Source: Niallia sp052318935 (GTDB taxonomy: Bacteria; Bacillota; Bacilli; Bacillales; Cytobacillaceae). From it: a DNA stretch of 64,000 nucleotides. This document shows, piece by piece, positions 1 to 8,239 of the stretch. The position numbers were made by a program, and so were the translations under genes. The first letter of the stretch is position 1. Each line of letters opens with the position of its first letter. Below the pieces are notes generated by a model. The model saw nothing but the letters and a program-made list of their open reading frames with translations. It was not told the DNA's origin and did no database searches. The stretch lies in the NCBI GenBank assembly GCA_052318935.1, contig JBQRKO010000011.1, one strand, 5' to 3'.

Positions 1-887
1 TCGTGGATTATGATGGTTCATCGCCAGCAAGCACGAAAGGAATTAATGTTTGCCTATATTATATAACAGCTTACACAACGTATATTTTGAAAGCAACTAT
101 TGCACCAGATATCCCAAATAATGAAGGAAGCTTCCGTCCTGTTTCAGTCACAGCTCCTGAGGGAAGCGTTGTAAATGCAGCTCCTCCAATGTCTACGGCA
201 GCGCGACATGTTATTGGCCACTTTGCTCCGGAATGTGTACTCGGTGCTTTGTATCATGCAGTGCCAAACCGTACCATTGCAGAGGGAGCTTCCTCCATTT
301 GGAGCTTGCCAATTAACGGGGAAGATTTTTCATATGTTGCCTTTACAGCGGGAGGAATGGGAGCAAGACCAAATAAAGATGGTTTGTCTGCAACTGCTTT
401 TCCGTCAGGTGTACGAGGGGTTCCTGTTGAGATTATGGAAACAAGTGCGCCTATTATTTTCCATGAAAAACAATTGAGAGCAGATTCTGGCGGATGCGGC
501 CGTTATCGCGGCGGTTTAGGTCAAACTATTCGATTCAGTGTACGTACAAATAAGCCTTGGAAATTTCCTAGTATGTTTGATCGCATTAATCAAGGAGCAA
601 AGGGGTTAGATGGCGGAAAATCAGGTGCAAAAGCAGAAGTCTATATAAATGAAGAAAAATCTAATAAATCAAAAATAGTATACAAACTAAACCCAGACGA
701 TATCGTTACGTTGAAGCTTCCAGGAGGGGGAGGATATGGAAATCCGAGTGATAGAGCACCCCAAGCGGTGCTGCAGGATGTTATCAATGGATATGTATCG
801 AAAGAACAAGCATGGACTGAATATGGTATACAAGTTAAGTTTGGTAAGGACGGCTGGTATGTAGTGGAAATGGAAAGTTCTAAATAA
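1..887 (+). CDS. hydantoinase B / acetone carboxylase alpha-type subunit, 3' part
   Basis: C-terminal 294 residues of a HyuB-family protein (N-methylhydantoinase B, 5-oxoprolinase B half); the frame is open to the window edge, so the 5' end is missing. Family features seen are the APEGSVVNA stretch near residue 50, the GGxGARPNKDG region near 120, the GxGRYRGGLGQ motif near 165 and the C-terminal LPGGGGYGNP motif near 240. In this family the B subunit works with a HyuA-type ATPase to open hydantoin or oxoproline rings; the partner would lie upstream. The substrate cannot be told. A 2-hydroxyacid dehydrogenase follows 138 bp downstream on the same strand. Confidence 0.85.
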   Translation, partial: VDYDGSSPASTKGINVCLYYITAYTTYILKATIAPDIPNNEGSFRPVSVTAPEGSVVNAAPPMSTAARHVIGHFAPECVLGALYHAVPNRTIAEGASSIWSLPINGEDFSYVAFTAGGMGARPNKDGLSATAFPSGVRGVPVEIMETSAPIIFHEKQLRADSGGCGRYRGGLGQTIRFSVRTNKPWKFPSMFDRINQGAKGLDGGKSGAKAEVYINEEKSNKSKIVYKLNPDDIVTLKLPGGGGYGNPSDRAPQAVLQDVINGYVSKEQAWTEYGIQVKFGKDGWYVVEMESSK

Positions 888-903
888 TTGTCGATACTTT
901 ACT

Positions 904-940
904 TTCACCTATCACAAGTCTGTCACTTGTGATAGGTGAA
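904..940. terminator. long perfect hairpin after the hydantoinase gene
   Basis: Sixteen-base arms TTCACCTATCACAAGT (904-919) and ACTTGTGATAGGTGAA (925-940) pair perfectly around a 5-base loop. There is no long T run on the plus side, so it may be a weak terminator or an mRNA 3' stabiliser rather than a classical intrinsic terminator. Confidence 0.5.
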
Positions 941-1025
941 GGTGTTCACTTAGATACAACAAATCTAGTGCTAGATTTACTGCTAATGATAATATTAATG
1001 ATTAGGAAGATTGGAGCAGGAGTAA

Positions 1026-2027
1026 ATGATAAAACCAAAGGTGTTGCAAATTCTATCTATGTATCATAAAGATGGGGAAGTGTATTTACAAGAAAACGCG
1101 GATGTCATTCGAACGGACGATTATAGGGTGAAAAATATATGTCGTTTAGTTGAAGATGTTGAGGCTATCGTCTTGCGGGCTCCTGCAAAAATTACAAAAG
1201 AAATCATCGATGCAAGTCCGAACTTAAAAGTGATTTCCGGAGCTGGCGTAGGTGTGGATAACATTGATGTAAAATATGCAACTGAAAAAGGAATACTAGT
1301 AGTCCATGCACCCTCGGTTAATAAAGTTTCAACAGCTGAGCACGCTGTTACGCTGCTTACAGCTTTGAGCAAGAATATTCTTTCTTTTCATCATGAAATG
1401 AAGAAAGGCAACTATCATTCTCGAACACTAATTCCAACATATGAATTAAAAGGAAAAAAAGTAGGACTAATTGGATTTGGCAGTATTGCACAAGAAGTAG
1501 CGAAAAGATTATCGTTTGGTTTTGAAATGGATGTCACTGCAGGGGTTAGGGAATATGATGAAAAAAAGCATGGAGTTGCTAGAGAATTAAATGTTACAGT
1601 CACAACGAACCTTGAAGCAGTTTTTTCTCAGTCGGACTTTGTGTCTTTGCATATACCACTGAATGAACACACGAAAAACTTTGTAGACAAACGCTTGCTA
1701 TCATATATGAAACCTTCTTCTTATTTAATCAATACGGCACGTGGAGCTGTTGTGAACCAGGATGATCTCTATCACTGCCTAAAAAATAGAAAAATAGCGG
1801 GAGCTGGAATAGATGTTTTTGATCCAGAACCTCCGCCGAAGGAATTACCTCTGTTATCGCTGCCTAATGTTATAGTAACTCCACATGTCGGTGGAACAAC
1901 AGATGAGTGTAATTACATAGCATCCACTACAATTTCGAAAAATATTATCGCCATTCTTCGAGGGGAAAAAACAAAATATTTGGCCAACCCAGAGGTTGAA
2001 AGAAAAAAGAGATCTCAACCATCATAA
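1026..2027 (+). CDS. D-isomer-specific 2-hydroxyacid dehydrogenase (phosphoglycerate dehydrogenase-like)
   Basis: A 333-residue cytosolic NAD-dependent dehydrogenase of the SerA/D-2-hydroxyacid family. It has the Rossmann dinucleotide motif GLIGFGSIAQ (about 147-156), the catalytic Arg in NTARGAVV, the catalytic Glu in FDPEPP and the catalytic His in VTPHVGGTT. It is shorter than true SerA enzymes with ACT domains and lacks a C-terminal regulatory domain, so serine synthesis is unlikely to be its only or main role. The start is supported by AGCAGGAG just upstream. Its place behind a hydantoinase subunit suggests a shared catabolic unit, which is inference. The actual oxoacid substrate is unknown. 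Confidence 0.85.
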   Translation: MIKPKVLQILSMYHKDGEVYLQENADVIRTDDYRVKNICRLVEDVEAIVLRAPAKITKEIIDASPNLKVISGAGVGVDNIDVKYATEKGILVVHAPSVNKVSTAEHAVTLLTALSKNILSFHHEMKKGNYHSRTLIPTYELKGKKVGLIGFGSIAQEVAKRLSFGFEMDVTAGVREYDEKKHGVARELNVTVTTNLEAVFSQSDFVSLHIPLNEHTKNFVDKRLLSYMKPSSYLINTARGAVVNQDDLYHCLKNRKIAGAGIDVFDPEPPPKELPLLSLPNVIVTPHVGGTTDECNYIASTTISKNIIAILRGEKTKYLANPEVERKKRSQPS

Positions 2028-2220
2028 CTTAAGAATAATCATGTTAACATTATGTCCTTTGTTATGAAATGAATTTATAGAAGAAACTTATCAAAAAATA
2101 ACCTGTATTCGATGGGAGCAATGGTATAGAAGAATATTTTACCAGATTCAACAATTTTATATACGCTTACCTCCTAAGCGGGTAAAGAAGTGCAGATTCT
2201 TGCTACCAGTATTACGATTT

Positions 2221-2260
2221 GAAAAAATCTCTAGAGGCCACTTTTCTAGAGATTTTTTCA
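2221..2260. terminator. bidirectional terminator
   Basis: Arms GAAAAAATCTCTAGA and TCTAGAGATTTTTTC form a hairpin with A and T runs on both sides. It lies between the convergent dehydrogenase gene (plus) and the small gene at 2310 (minus) and can serve both. Confidence 0.75.
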
Positions 2261-2309
2261 CTAAAATGATATATAGTACAATATAATAGGGGATAATTGA
2301 AAGAGTAAA

Positions 2310-2528
2310 TTAATCGTTCCTTTCCCCTAAATGACCGATATATTCGTGCAATTTATTTTCTTCGTAATTATTTAGCTCACGCATCGGAATCACTTGTTGT
2401 GTTTCAGGATTCGTTCCTCTCACTTCCGCTACAAGTACATCTTCTTTGTAGATATTAAAAATATTCTTTTCAACTAGTTTAGCTTGGAACATTGAATACG
2501 CCTTACTATCTTTTCTTTCTTCTGACAT
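2310..2528 (-). CDS. small uncharacterised protein, 72 aa
   Basis: I do not recognise a family. The start at 2528 is chosen because AAGGAGGTG lies 7 bases upstream on the minus strand. A longer open frame continues upstream to 2696, but it has no such site and would run through the divergent promoter region. The protein starts MSEERKDSKAYSMFQ, is rich in charged residues, has no membrane segment or signal peptide, and is probably a soluble cytosolic protein. It is divergent from the R2lox gene at 2734, with about 200 bp between the two starts. Confidence 0.7.
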   Translation of the reverse strand: MSEERKDSKAYSMFQAKLVEKNIFNIYKEDVLVAEVRGTNPETQQVIPMRELNNYEENKLHEYIGHLGERND

Positions 2529-2733
2529 GATCAGCACCTCCTTTTTTTCTTTTATGTTTCCACATAGCATGTTAATTATGTAGACTACTAAAACTATACG
2601 GGATGAAGTTAGAACTAATATATGCGCTTTATTCTCTTGTTTTATTTTTTCAACAGACCCGAATATATGTCCAAACATATCATTTTCTCCTTGCATAAAA
2701 TAGCATGTATAGTAACTCTAAGGAGGAATATTT

Positions 2734-3615
2734 TTGAGAAAGAAACTATTAACAACAGGCTCCGAAGGTTTAATGGAAGATTCATATCCGTACCAGTTGT
2801 ATCAAAAGGCAAAAAAGTTTGGAGGATGGAACCCTCAGCTTATCAATTTTTCACAGGATCAAGAAGATTGGAATACACTATCTGTTAAACAAAAAGAGTG
2901 GATTCTGAAACTTCTCGCTCAATTTCAGGGTGGGGAAGAAGCGGTTACTCTTGATTTACTCCCATTGCTTAGGGTGATTGCTAAAGAAGGTAGGTTAGAA
3001 GAGGAGATGTTCCTCACTACATTTTTATGCGATGAAGCTAAACATACTGAATTCTTTCGGCTGGTGTTAAATGCTATTGGTGCAAAAGGCGATCTTACCC
3101 ACTTGCATTCTGAATCCTATCGAAAGTTATTTTATGAAATTCTCCCCGAAACAATGGAACGTCTATGGCATGAACAAACCCCAGAGGTAATAGCTGATGC
3201 AGCAACTGTATACAATATGTTTGTAGAAGGGGTATTAGCAGAAACTGGATATAAATCGTTTTATGATGGACTGCAAATGTTCGGTAAGATGCCTGGACTT
3301 CTAGAGGGCATTGGCCACTTAAAGAAAGATGAATCAAGGCATATTGCATATGGAACGTTTCTTCTACAGCGCTTAATTTGTGAACATCCTCATCTTTTTG
3401 ACAGGGTGGTTAAGAAGCTTGAGGAATTGGCACCTCTTGCTACCTCCTTAAATGCAGAGGGTATTATTGAGGGTGAAAAAGGAAAGGAATACAGTTCTGA
3501 AATTAAGAAATACTCGGAAAAACAGCTTATGTTAAGAATCGAGATCCTTGCAAGGGCGAAGGGGCAGACGATTGAAGAAATTTATCGATCTGTTGGAGGA
3601 AACTCAAACCCATAG
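2734..3615 (+). CDS. R2-like ligand-binding oxidase (R2lox), Mn/Fe ferritin-like protein
   Basis: A 293-residue ferritin-superfamily protein close in length and motifs to R2lox proteins, relatives of ribonucleotide reductase R2. Likely metal ligands are E68, E101, H104, E165, E200 and H203 (GGEEAV, CDEAKH, FVEG, KDESRH). V71 and Y160 sit where known R2lox enzymes form a Val-Tyr ether cross-link after O2 activation at a Mn/Fe site. The family also binds a long-chain fatty acid, and its physiological substrate is unknown. The start is TTG, 7 bases after AAGGAGGA. It is a single gene with no reductase R1 nearby, which argues against a role in nucleotide reduction. Confidence 0.88.
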   Translation: MRKKLLTTGSEGLMEDSYPYQLYQKAKKFGGWNPQLINFSQDQEDWNTLSVKQKEWILKLLAQFQGGEEAVTLDLLPLLRVIAKEGRLEEEMFLTTFLCDEAKHTEFFRLVLNAIGAKGDLTHLHSESYRKLFYEILPETMERLWHEQTPEVIADAATVYNMFVEGVLAETGYKSFYDGLQMFGKMPGLLEGIGHLKKDESRHIAYGTFLLQRLICEHPHLFDRVVKKLEELAPLATSLNAEGIIEGEKGKEYSSEIKKYSEKQLMLRIEILARAKGQTIEEIYRSVGGNSNP

Positions 3616-3658
3616 AATTACAGAATGAACTCTTACCTTATTGAAACTAAAATATCTA

Positions 3659-3705
3659 GGGGCTGTTCAGAAAGTTAGTTACACTGACTTTTTGGACAGC
3701 CCTTT
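3659..3705. terminator. intrinsic terminator between convergent genes
   Basis: GGGGCTGTTCA... pairs with ...TGGACAGCCC, followed by a short T run. It follows the R2lox gene and abuts a fragment of the R3 repeat. Confidence 0.65.
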
Positions 3706-3825
3706 CTTCGGACGAACTGGCAAGCCTTCTCGTACCTCTACTCGGGGGTCTTGCAAGTCCGTTTTTCCGCAGGAGTCTCGCAGATTTCCTTCCCAGAAAC
3801 AACATCATTGTTTAACAGAGACTCC
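3706..3825. repeat. R3-family repeat fragment, right half
   Basis: Contains the R3 core (GGACGAACTGGCAAG ... GGGGGTCTTGCAAG) and the end GTTTAACAGAG, shared with the copy at 53238-53420. The left terminal arm is missing and replaced by the terminator hairpin. It overlaps the 3' end of the minus-strand hydratase gene. Confidence 0.75.
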
Positions 3826-4193
3826 TTCAAAGTTAATTGCCCTCTTACTACAATTTCATTTTCATTCCTGCCTTCAATGACAAGAATGGTTAAATCATTT
3901 TCCTGCTTCGTTTCTGCTAATATATGAATCGTATCATTCATGTATATTGGTTTTAGGAATTGCATCTCATACGAGGAGATTCTCATTCCTTTTTCAATAA
4001 AAAAAGAAGCGATATTTGATGTAAGGGCCATTGTCAACATTCCGTGGGCAATCGGCGCTTTAAATCCAAAACATTCTGCTTCCTTTTGATCCAGATGAAT
4101 CCGATTGAAGTCCCCGGAGAGGAACGCATATTGCTTCACTTTTTCTTCCGTTATGGTAAATGTACGACTAATTCGGACACACATCGAAAACAC
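3738..4193 (-). CDS. MaoC-fold (R)-enoyl hydratase, catalytic half, with repeat-encoded tail
   Basis: A single hot-dog domain of the MaoC/hydratase-2 type. The catalytic Asp and His are present in GDFNRIH (D28 and H33 counted from the GTG at 4193; an ATG at 4184 is equally possible), followed by the FGFKAPIAHGML motif. It would hydrate or dehydrate an enoyl/(R)-3-hydroxyacyl thioester. It overlaps the preceding gene by 43 bases, so the two are translationally coupled; the partner (4151-4507) lacks the catalytic motif. Homologous sequence ends near GQLTLK; the last 28 residues come from the R3 repeat. Last gene of the BirA-controlled operon. Confidence 0.8.
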   Translation of the reverse strand: MFSMCVRISRTFTITEEKVKQYAFLSGDFNRIHLDQKEAECFGFKAPIAHGMLTMALTSNIASFFIEKGMRISSYEMQFLKPIYMNDTIHILAETKQENDLTILVIEGRNENEIVVRGQLTLKESLLNNDVVSGKEICETPAEKRTCKTPE

Positions 4194-4507
4194 TCGCTTC
4201 CTTCCGAGTTATACCCTACGAGAGATTGGGTGTAAAACGTATAGTTTCCTTTTTTCTTTTCTTGATCAAGTGAAATGACACACTGATAAGTTTCTCCGAT
4301 GGAAAGTTCTTTGGAACAAACACAGGTCTGTTTTCGATGAATGGGAGCTCCCTTGTAGTTCCATTGAACCTTGATATAACGATAAAAGATCATCGGAAAG
4401 GTTGGCGGCAATTTCTTTTGTTTACCAAAAATAGCTTCATAGTTATGGACCATTTCTTCTGTTATTGTCACGTAAGTCGCCTCTGTTTTCACAACATACT
4501 CTCCCAT
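4151..4507 (-). CDS. MaoC-like N-terminal (non-catalytic) hydratase subunit
   Basis: A 118-residue protein resembling the N-terminal hot-dog domain of MaoC dehydratases (EEMVHNYEAIFG near the start, PPTFPMIF in the middle). The D-x-N-x-I-H hydratase motif is absent. Paired with the catalytic half just downstream, it looks like a HadA/HadB-type heterodimer, in which one subunit shapes the acyl pocket and the other carries out catalysis. The start overlaps the thiolase 3' end by 19 bases. Assignment rests on these short motifs and on context, so the family call is moderate. Confidence 0.62.
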   Translation of the reverse strand: MGEYVVKTEATYVTITEEMVHNYEAIFGKQKKLPPTFPMIFYRYIKVQWNYKGAPIHRKQTCVCSKELSIGETYQCVISLDQEKKKGNYTFYTQSLVGYNSEGSECFRCVSELVVHLP

Positions 4508-5583
4508 AAAACGGCTATTCCAATTCCGCCGCCAATCCCTAACGCAGAAATGCTGTAGTTCGTTTTGTATCGCTGTACTTCATAAAATAATCTTGTTACC
4601 AAAATTGCTCCCGATGCTCCATAAGGATGACCTAATGCAATGGCGCCACCTTCTACGTTTAATTTTTCATAAGGAATCGAAAGTTCCCTTGCACATGCGA
4701 CTACTTTTGAAGCAAAGGCTTCATTCAATTCAAATAGGTCGATATCCTGAATCGATAAAGAATGCTTAGATAATAATTGCGAAACGGCAGGAATCGGACC
4801 ACTAGCTGGATAATTTGGGTTCACTCCTGTTACAACACTATCCACAAAACGCATGATTGACTCGTATCCTAGTTCCTTCGCTTTTTCTTCAGACATGACA
4901 AGGACCGCTGATGCCCCATCATTGACTCCACAACAGTTTCCCAACGTTACCGTACCATTTTCCTTAAAACAAGGAGACAATCGACGAAGCATTCTTTCAT
5001 AATTAAGTTTCGGATTTAATCCTTCATCTTGCAAGGGAAAATCAGCGATTTTTACGAGTTCCTCAGCATAATAGCCTTTTTTTAATGAGTGAATCGCTCG
5101 TTGATAACTAAGCAGAGCATACTCATCTTGCATCTCCCTTGTGATCCCATATTTTTCAGCTACATATTCAGCTGCAACGCCCATATCAGGGTCACCGATC
5201 TGTTCAGGTGAGAAACGCGCCCGTTTTTCATAAGGAGATTGACTTGTACTTTCGACACCGCCCGCAATATATATTTGCCCTGCACCGCCTTGGATAAGAA
5301 AACAAGCAAGGCGAATTGCCTCTAATCCAGAGCCGCACTGCCGGTCGATTGTCATACCTGGTATAGCAACAGATAAACCGCTTTCCAAGCCTGACAATCT
5401 CGCAATATTTCCACCAGGACCCACCGCATTGCCGAAAATAATTTCATCTACCTGTTCAGGCAGGTCTTGAATGAGGTCTCTAATAACAAATGCTGCTAAT
5501 TGTTCAGGGGGATACTGTTTTAAGATGCCGCCTTTTTTTCCTATTACGGTTCTCTTTGCTTTGACGATCACCGCTCTCGTCAT
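4489..5583 (-). CDS. yhfS: thiolase family protein (YhfS-like)
   Basis: A 364-residue thiolase. The acylated Cys is C83 in DRQCGSG, and NEAFAS and GHPYGASG carry the family Asn/His positions. The C-terminal motif that normally reads C-x-GGG contains Gly instead (SALGIGGGIG), so the second catalytic Cys seems to be missing. At 364 residues it is somewhat shorter than usual (about 390). In B. subtilis the homologous yhfS is in the BirA regulon together with yhfT and yhfU. The start codon overlaps the stop of the upstream ligase by 4 bases. Confidence 0.85.
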   Translation of the reverse strand: MTRAVIVKAKRTVIGKKGGILKQYPPEQLAAFVIRDLIQDLPEQVDEIIFGNAVGPGGNIARLSGLESGLSVAIPGMTIDRQCGSGLEAIRLACFLIQGGAGQIYIAGGVESTSQSPYEKRARFSPEQIGDPDMGVAAEYVAEKYGITREMQDEYALLSYQRAIHSLKKGYYAEELVKIADFPLQDEGLNPKLNYERMLRRLSPCFKENGTVTLGNCCGVNDGASAVLVMSEEKAKELGYESIMRFVDSVVTGVNPNYPASGPIPAVSQLLSKHSLSIQDIDLFELNEAFASKVVACARELSIPYEKLNVEGGAIALGHPYGASGAILVTRLFYEVQRYKTNYSISALGIGGGIGIAVLWESML

Positions 5584-7028
5584 CCTAACTCCCCCTTTTC
5601 AAACGATTTTCTTACTTCTTGGCGTGAAACCTTCCCTCCCGTTGTGTAGGGGAAAGTTTCTACTTTTCTCCAAATTCGTGGAATTTTATAAGAGGACAGC
5701 GTCTGAAGACAATAATTTTTTAAAGAAGGCAAAGATACATTCCCTTTAATGAAAGCAGTCACTTTTTGCCCCCAATACTCATCTTTGACTCCTAAAACAA
5801 TTGCTTCCTCGACTCCATCGTATTTAAGTAATACTTGTTCTATTTCTTGGGGGTAAATATTCATTCCACCATAAAGAATCATATCATTTTGCCTGCCAAG
5901 AATGTATACATAACCTTCTGCATCAATTTTGGCAATATCATAAACTGTCGCCCAATCTCCGTGTAATACTTTTTTTGTTTCTTCCTTATTATTTAAATAT
6001 CCATCAAAAAGCATGTTGCTTTTCACATATAAAATTCCTTCTTCTCCAACACCTAATTCCTGTCCTTTTTCATTACGAATACTAATTTCAACATTATGAA
6101 ATGCTCTTCCAACTGAATCTGCATATTGAATTTGTTCGTTATTTTTTAAAACGGAGATAAAACTAAGCTCGGAAGACCCGTAAAACTCATAAAAAGTAGC
6201 GGTTGGAAACTGACGGCGCATTTTCGTCTTTACGCTTGGCAGCCACTTCGCTCCTGTAGATAGAAAGGAGACGGGGTGTTTATAAGAATATCCTTCCTTT
6301 AATAGTCCTTGAATCATGGTAGGTACTACATATACAGTAGAAATCGGATAGTCATGTAAAAAATTCATCAAACGAGCAGGCGAAAACTTTGTCAGCACGT
6401 AGATCGTGCCTCCTAAATATAAAGTGCTTAAAGCACCATATAAAAAGGTAGAATTTATAAAGGAACCGGGGATTAACACATGGTCTTTCGCTGTCATTCC
6501 TATATCTATTTGATTACAGCGAAAACTTTCAATCCATGAAGCATGGGAACGTATGAAGACTTTTGGTTTTCCAGTTGAACCAGAGGTAAAACCAATGTAG
6601 AAAGGGACATTTTCGTCACTTTTATGAAAATTGCTGTTTGAAGATAGCCATTCTTCGATCTCGTCTGAAAAAATCGTTTTTGTTGAATATTGTTTAAAAT
6701 ATCCTTTCATCTTTTCATCAGCAATAATAAGATCAGGCGTTATTTGTTGAAGTCGATCCGCTAGCTCTCGCTCTTTCCACCTTATATCTCCTACCACACT
6801 AGCCCAGCCTGCTTCACTCGCTCCAGCGAATAGTTGTAAAAACAAGCGGCCGTTTGGCAAGAATAAGGCAACTCTTTTATAAATTGCCTTTTCATTAAAA
6901 AAAGAGGCAGCTGTACGCTGCACTAAATTGAACCATTCACCATATGTAACGTTTTCGTCATCTGTTACGATGGCAGGTCGATTATTATCTTTTTGAGCAT
7001 ATATCCTATATGTACTCGTAATTTTCAC
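5580..7028 (-). CDS. yhfT: AMP-dependent acyl-CoA synthetase (YhfT-like)
   Basis: A 482-residue adenylate-forming ligase. It shows the phosphate-binding loop FTSGSTGKPK (about 149-158), the EFYGSSE motif, the DIAKIDAEGYVYILGR hinge region and the C-terminal catalytic Lys in GGKVSRQEV. It would activate a carboxylic acid, probably a fatty or dicarboxylic acid, to the CoA thioester. It lies directly behind bioY (1 base between) and ahead of the thiolase, in a biotin-regulated operon. A pimelate-related substrate is attractive but is inference only. Confidence 0.88.
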   Translation of the reverse strand: MKITSTYRIYAQKDNNRPAIVTDDENVTYGEWFNLVQRTAASFFNEKAIYKRVALFLPNGRLFLQLFAGASEAGWASVVGDIRWKERELADRLQQITPDLIIADEKMKGYFKQYSTKTIFSDEIEEWLSSNSNFHKSDENVPFYIGFTSGSTGKPKVFIRSHASWIESFRCNQIDIGMTAKDHVLIPGSFINSTFLYGALSTLYLGGTIYVLTKFSPARLMNFLHDYPISTVYVVPTMIQGLLKEGYSYKHPVSFLSTGAKWLPSVKTKMRRQFPTATFYEFYGSSELSFISVLKNNEQIQYADSVGRAFHNVEISIRNEKGQELGVGEEGILYVKSNMLFDGYLNNKEETKKVLHGDWATVYDIAKIDAEGYVYILGRQNDMILYGGMNIYPQEIEQVLLKYDGVEEAIVLGVKDEYWGQKVTAFIKGNVSLPSLKNYCLQTLSSYKIPRIWRKVETFPYTTGGKVSRQEVRKSFEKGELG

Positions 7029-7589
7029 TTAGGCCTTCAACCTTTCTGAAATCGGAATAGCTTTTTGCAATTTAATCGCAAGAAATGAAGAAATAATTAC
7101 TTTTATAAAATCACCTGGAAGATATACTAGACTAAGAGTAATAGCTTTAGCAATAGAAATATTCATCATAGCTGCCTGAATCGGAATCCCGAATAGATAA
7201 ACAACCAAAATACCTCCAAGAATAGTAGTAAGCAAAATCTTCACAAATGATACGTTTTTCATATGATAACATAAATATCCAATTACGTAAGCACCAATGA
7301 TCCAGCCGATGAAATAGCCTCCTGATGGACCAAAGAAAACACCAATTCCCCCGCGCCCTCCAGATAATAAAGGCAATCCTGTCATTACTAATAATAAAAA
7401 TAAAGCTTGACTAAGAGCTGCATATTTAGGACCTAAACGCGCTCCCAACACACTTCCTGATAACATGACCCCTAATGTTTGCAACGTTATTGGAACAGGA
7501 GTAATTCCTAAAAAAATTGGCGGAACAATTCCCAGTGCTGCCATAATTGCAGCAAACATAGAAACATACATTATTTTTTTTAACTTCAT
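7029..7589 (-). CDS. bioY: biotin ECF transporter S component BioY
   Basis: A 186-residue membrane protein with about six hydrophobic segments and the BioY signatures TPVPITLQTLGVMLSG and GGRGGIGVFFGPSGGY. It is the biotin-binding S subunit of an energy-coupling-factor transporter; the shared EcfA/T module must be encoded elsewhere. First gene of a five-gene operon. A perfect BirA operator ends two bases before its start codon and overlaps the ribosome-binding region, so holo-BirA should repress the whole operon when biotin is plentiful. Confidence 0.95.
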   Translation of the reverse strand: MKLKKIMYVSMFAAIMAALGIVPPIFLGITPVPITLQTLGVMLSGSVLGARLGPKYAALSQALFLLLVMTGLPLLSGGRGGIGVFFGPSGGYFIGWIIGAYVIGYLCYHMKNVSFVKILLTTILGGILVVYLFGIPIQAAMMNISIAKAITLSLVYLPGDFIKVIISSFLAIKLQKAIPISERLKA

Positions 7590-7590
7590 T

Positions 7591-7621
7591 TTGTTAACCT
7601 ACTTTCAATTTTAGTTAACAA
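7591..7621 (-). promoter_or_regulatory. BirA (biotin repressor) operator
   Basis: TTGTTAAC (7591-7598), 15-base spacer, GTTAACAA (7614-7621): a perfect match to the known BirA palindrome. It lies just downstream of the bioY -10 box and abuts the bioY start codon. Confidence 0.95.
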
Positions 7622-7622
7622 A

Positions 7623-7652
7623 ATTATAAAACCCTTCCTGCTTAATTGTAAA
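7623..7652 (-). promoter_or_regulatory. sigma-A promoter of the bioY operon
   Basis: Read on the minus strand: -35 TTTACA (7652-7647), 18-base spacer, -10 TATAAT (7628-7623). The BirA operator covers the expected transcription start. Confidence 0.75.
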
Positions 7653-7939
7653 GGTTAATTTTTATTGTAAATTCAGGAAAAGGATGCTGTCTAAATAGGA
7701 GTAAATGTAAAGGAAAATGTGAATTAATTGAAACCTTGCAAGAGTGTCAGTGCCTCTTTGAAATGGAAGGATTTGAAACGCTGATTTCTAAGTCGAACAA
7801 GAGACTATTTAAATAGGTAAATGTGGTTATGTGAATCGAGTATGGAAGATTTTCTTACTAATTAATATAAATTATTTAATTGGCGGGTCTATTTAAGTGC
7901 GACTTTTGTTAATTTTAAATATTTAGTAAATTATAAATA
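7653..7939. other. AT-rich gene-free stretch
   Basis: No open frame with a ribosome-binding site, no hairpin with a T run and no dispersed repeat was seen. It is probably decayed sequence between the bioY promoter and the transporter remnant at 7940. Confidence 0.5.
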
Positions 7940-8239
7940 TTCAATTCTTCGATATTATGGCCAACTGAAATTCGCCTAAGAGGTTCCGGATTTTGTAATG
8001 CTTGTGGACGAGCTGTATCCATCTTTACACCTTATGGAGTTGCTTGGATCTTAACTAATTATGGTACTGTTGCTGTTTTTATTGCAATAGGAGCATTACT
8101 TCTAACAGTTGCTTTAGTTATCCTTGTTATAGGCATTGAAACAAGACAACAATCAATTGAAGATATCAGCAAAGAGGTATTTTCTACAACACAAGACCAG
8201 GTTGAACCGTTTGAAGCCGCGTCGCAAAGAAACCAATAA
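7940..8239 (+). pseudogene. C-terminal remnant of an MFS transporter
   Basis: An open frame without start codon (stop codon just upstream) reads LWPTEIRLRGSGFCNACGRA, then a hydrophobic helix, then a VIGIETRQQSIEDIS tail and a stop at 8237. This matches the last two helices and the LPTEVRGxG...ETKxxxLEEI end of sugar/aromatic-acid MFS symporters. About 100 of the usual 400 or more residues survive, so the gene is dead. It sits upstream of the LamB/YcsF gene and may be what remains of its uptake partner. Confidence 0.7.

Noticed and set aside
1121..1372. Antisense frame within the 2-hydroxyacid dehydrogenase
   Set aside because: It overlaps conserved coding sequence and has no ribosome-binding site.
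2529..2696. Upstream extension of the small gene at 2310
   Set aside because: The strong AAGGAGGTG site fixes the start at 2528. The extension covers the divergent promoter region of the R2lox gene.
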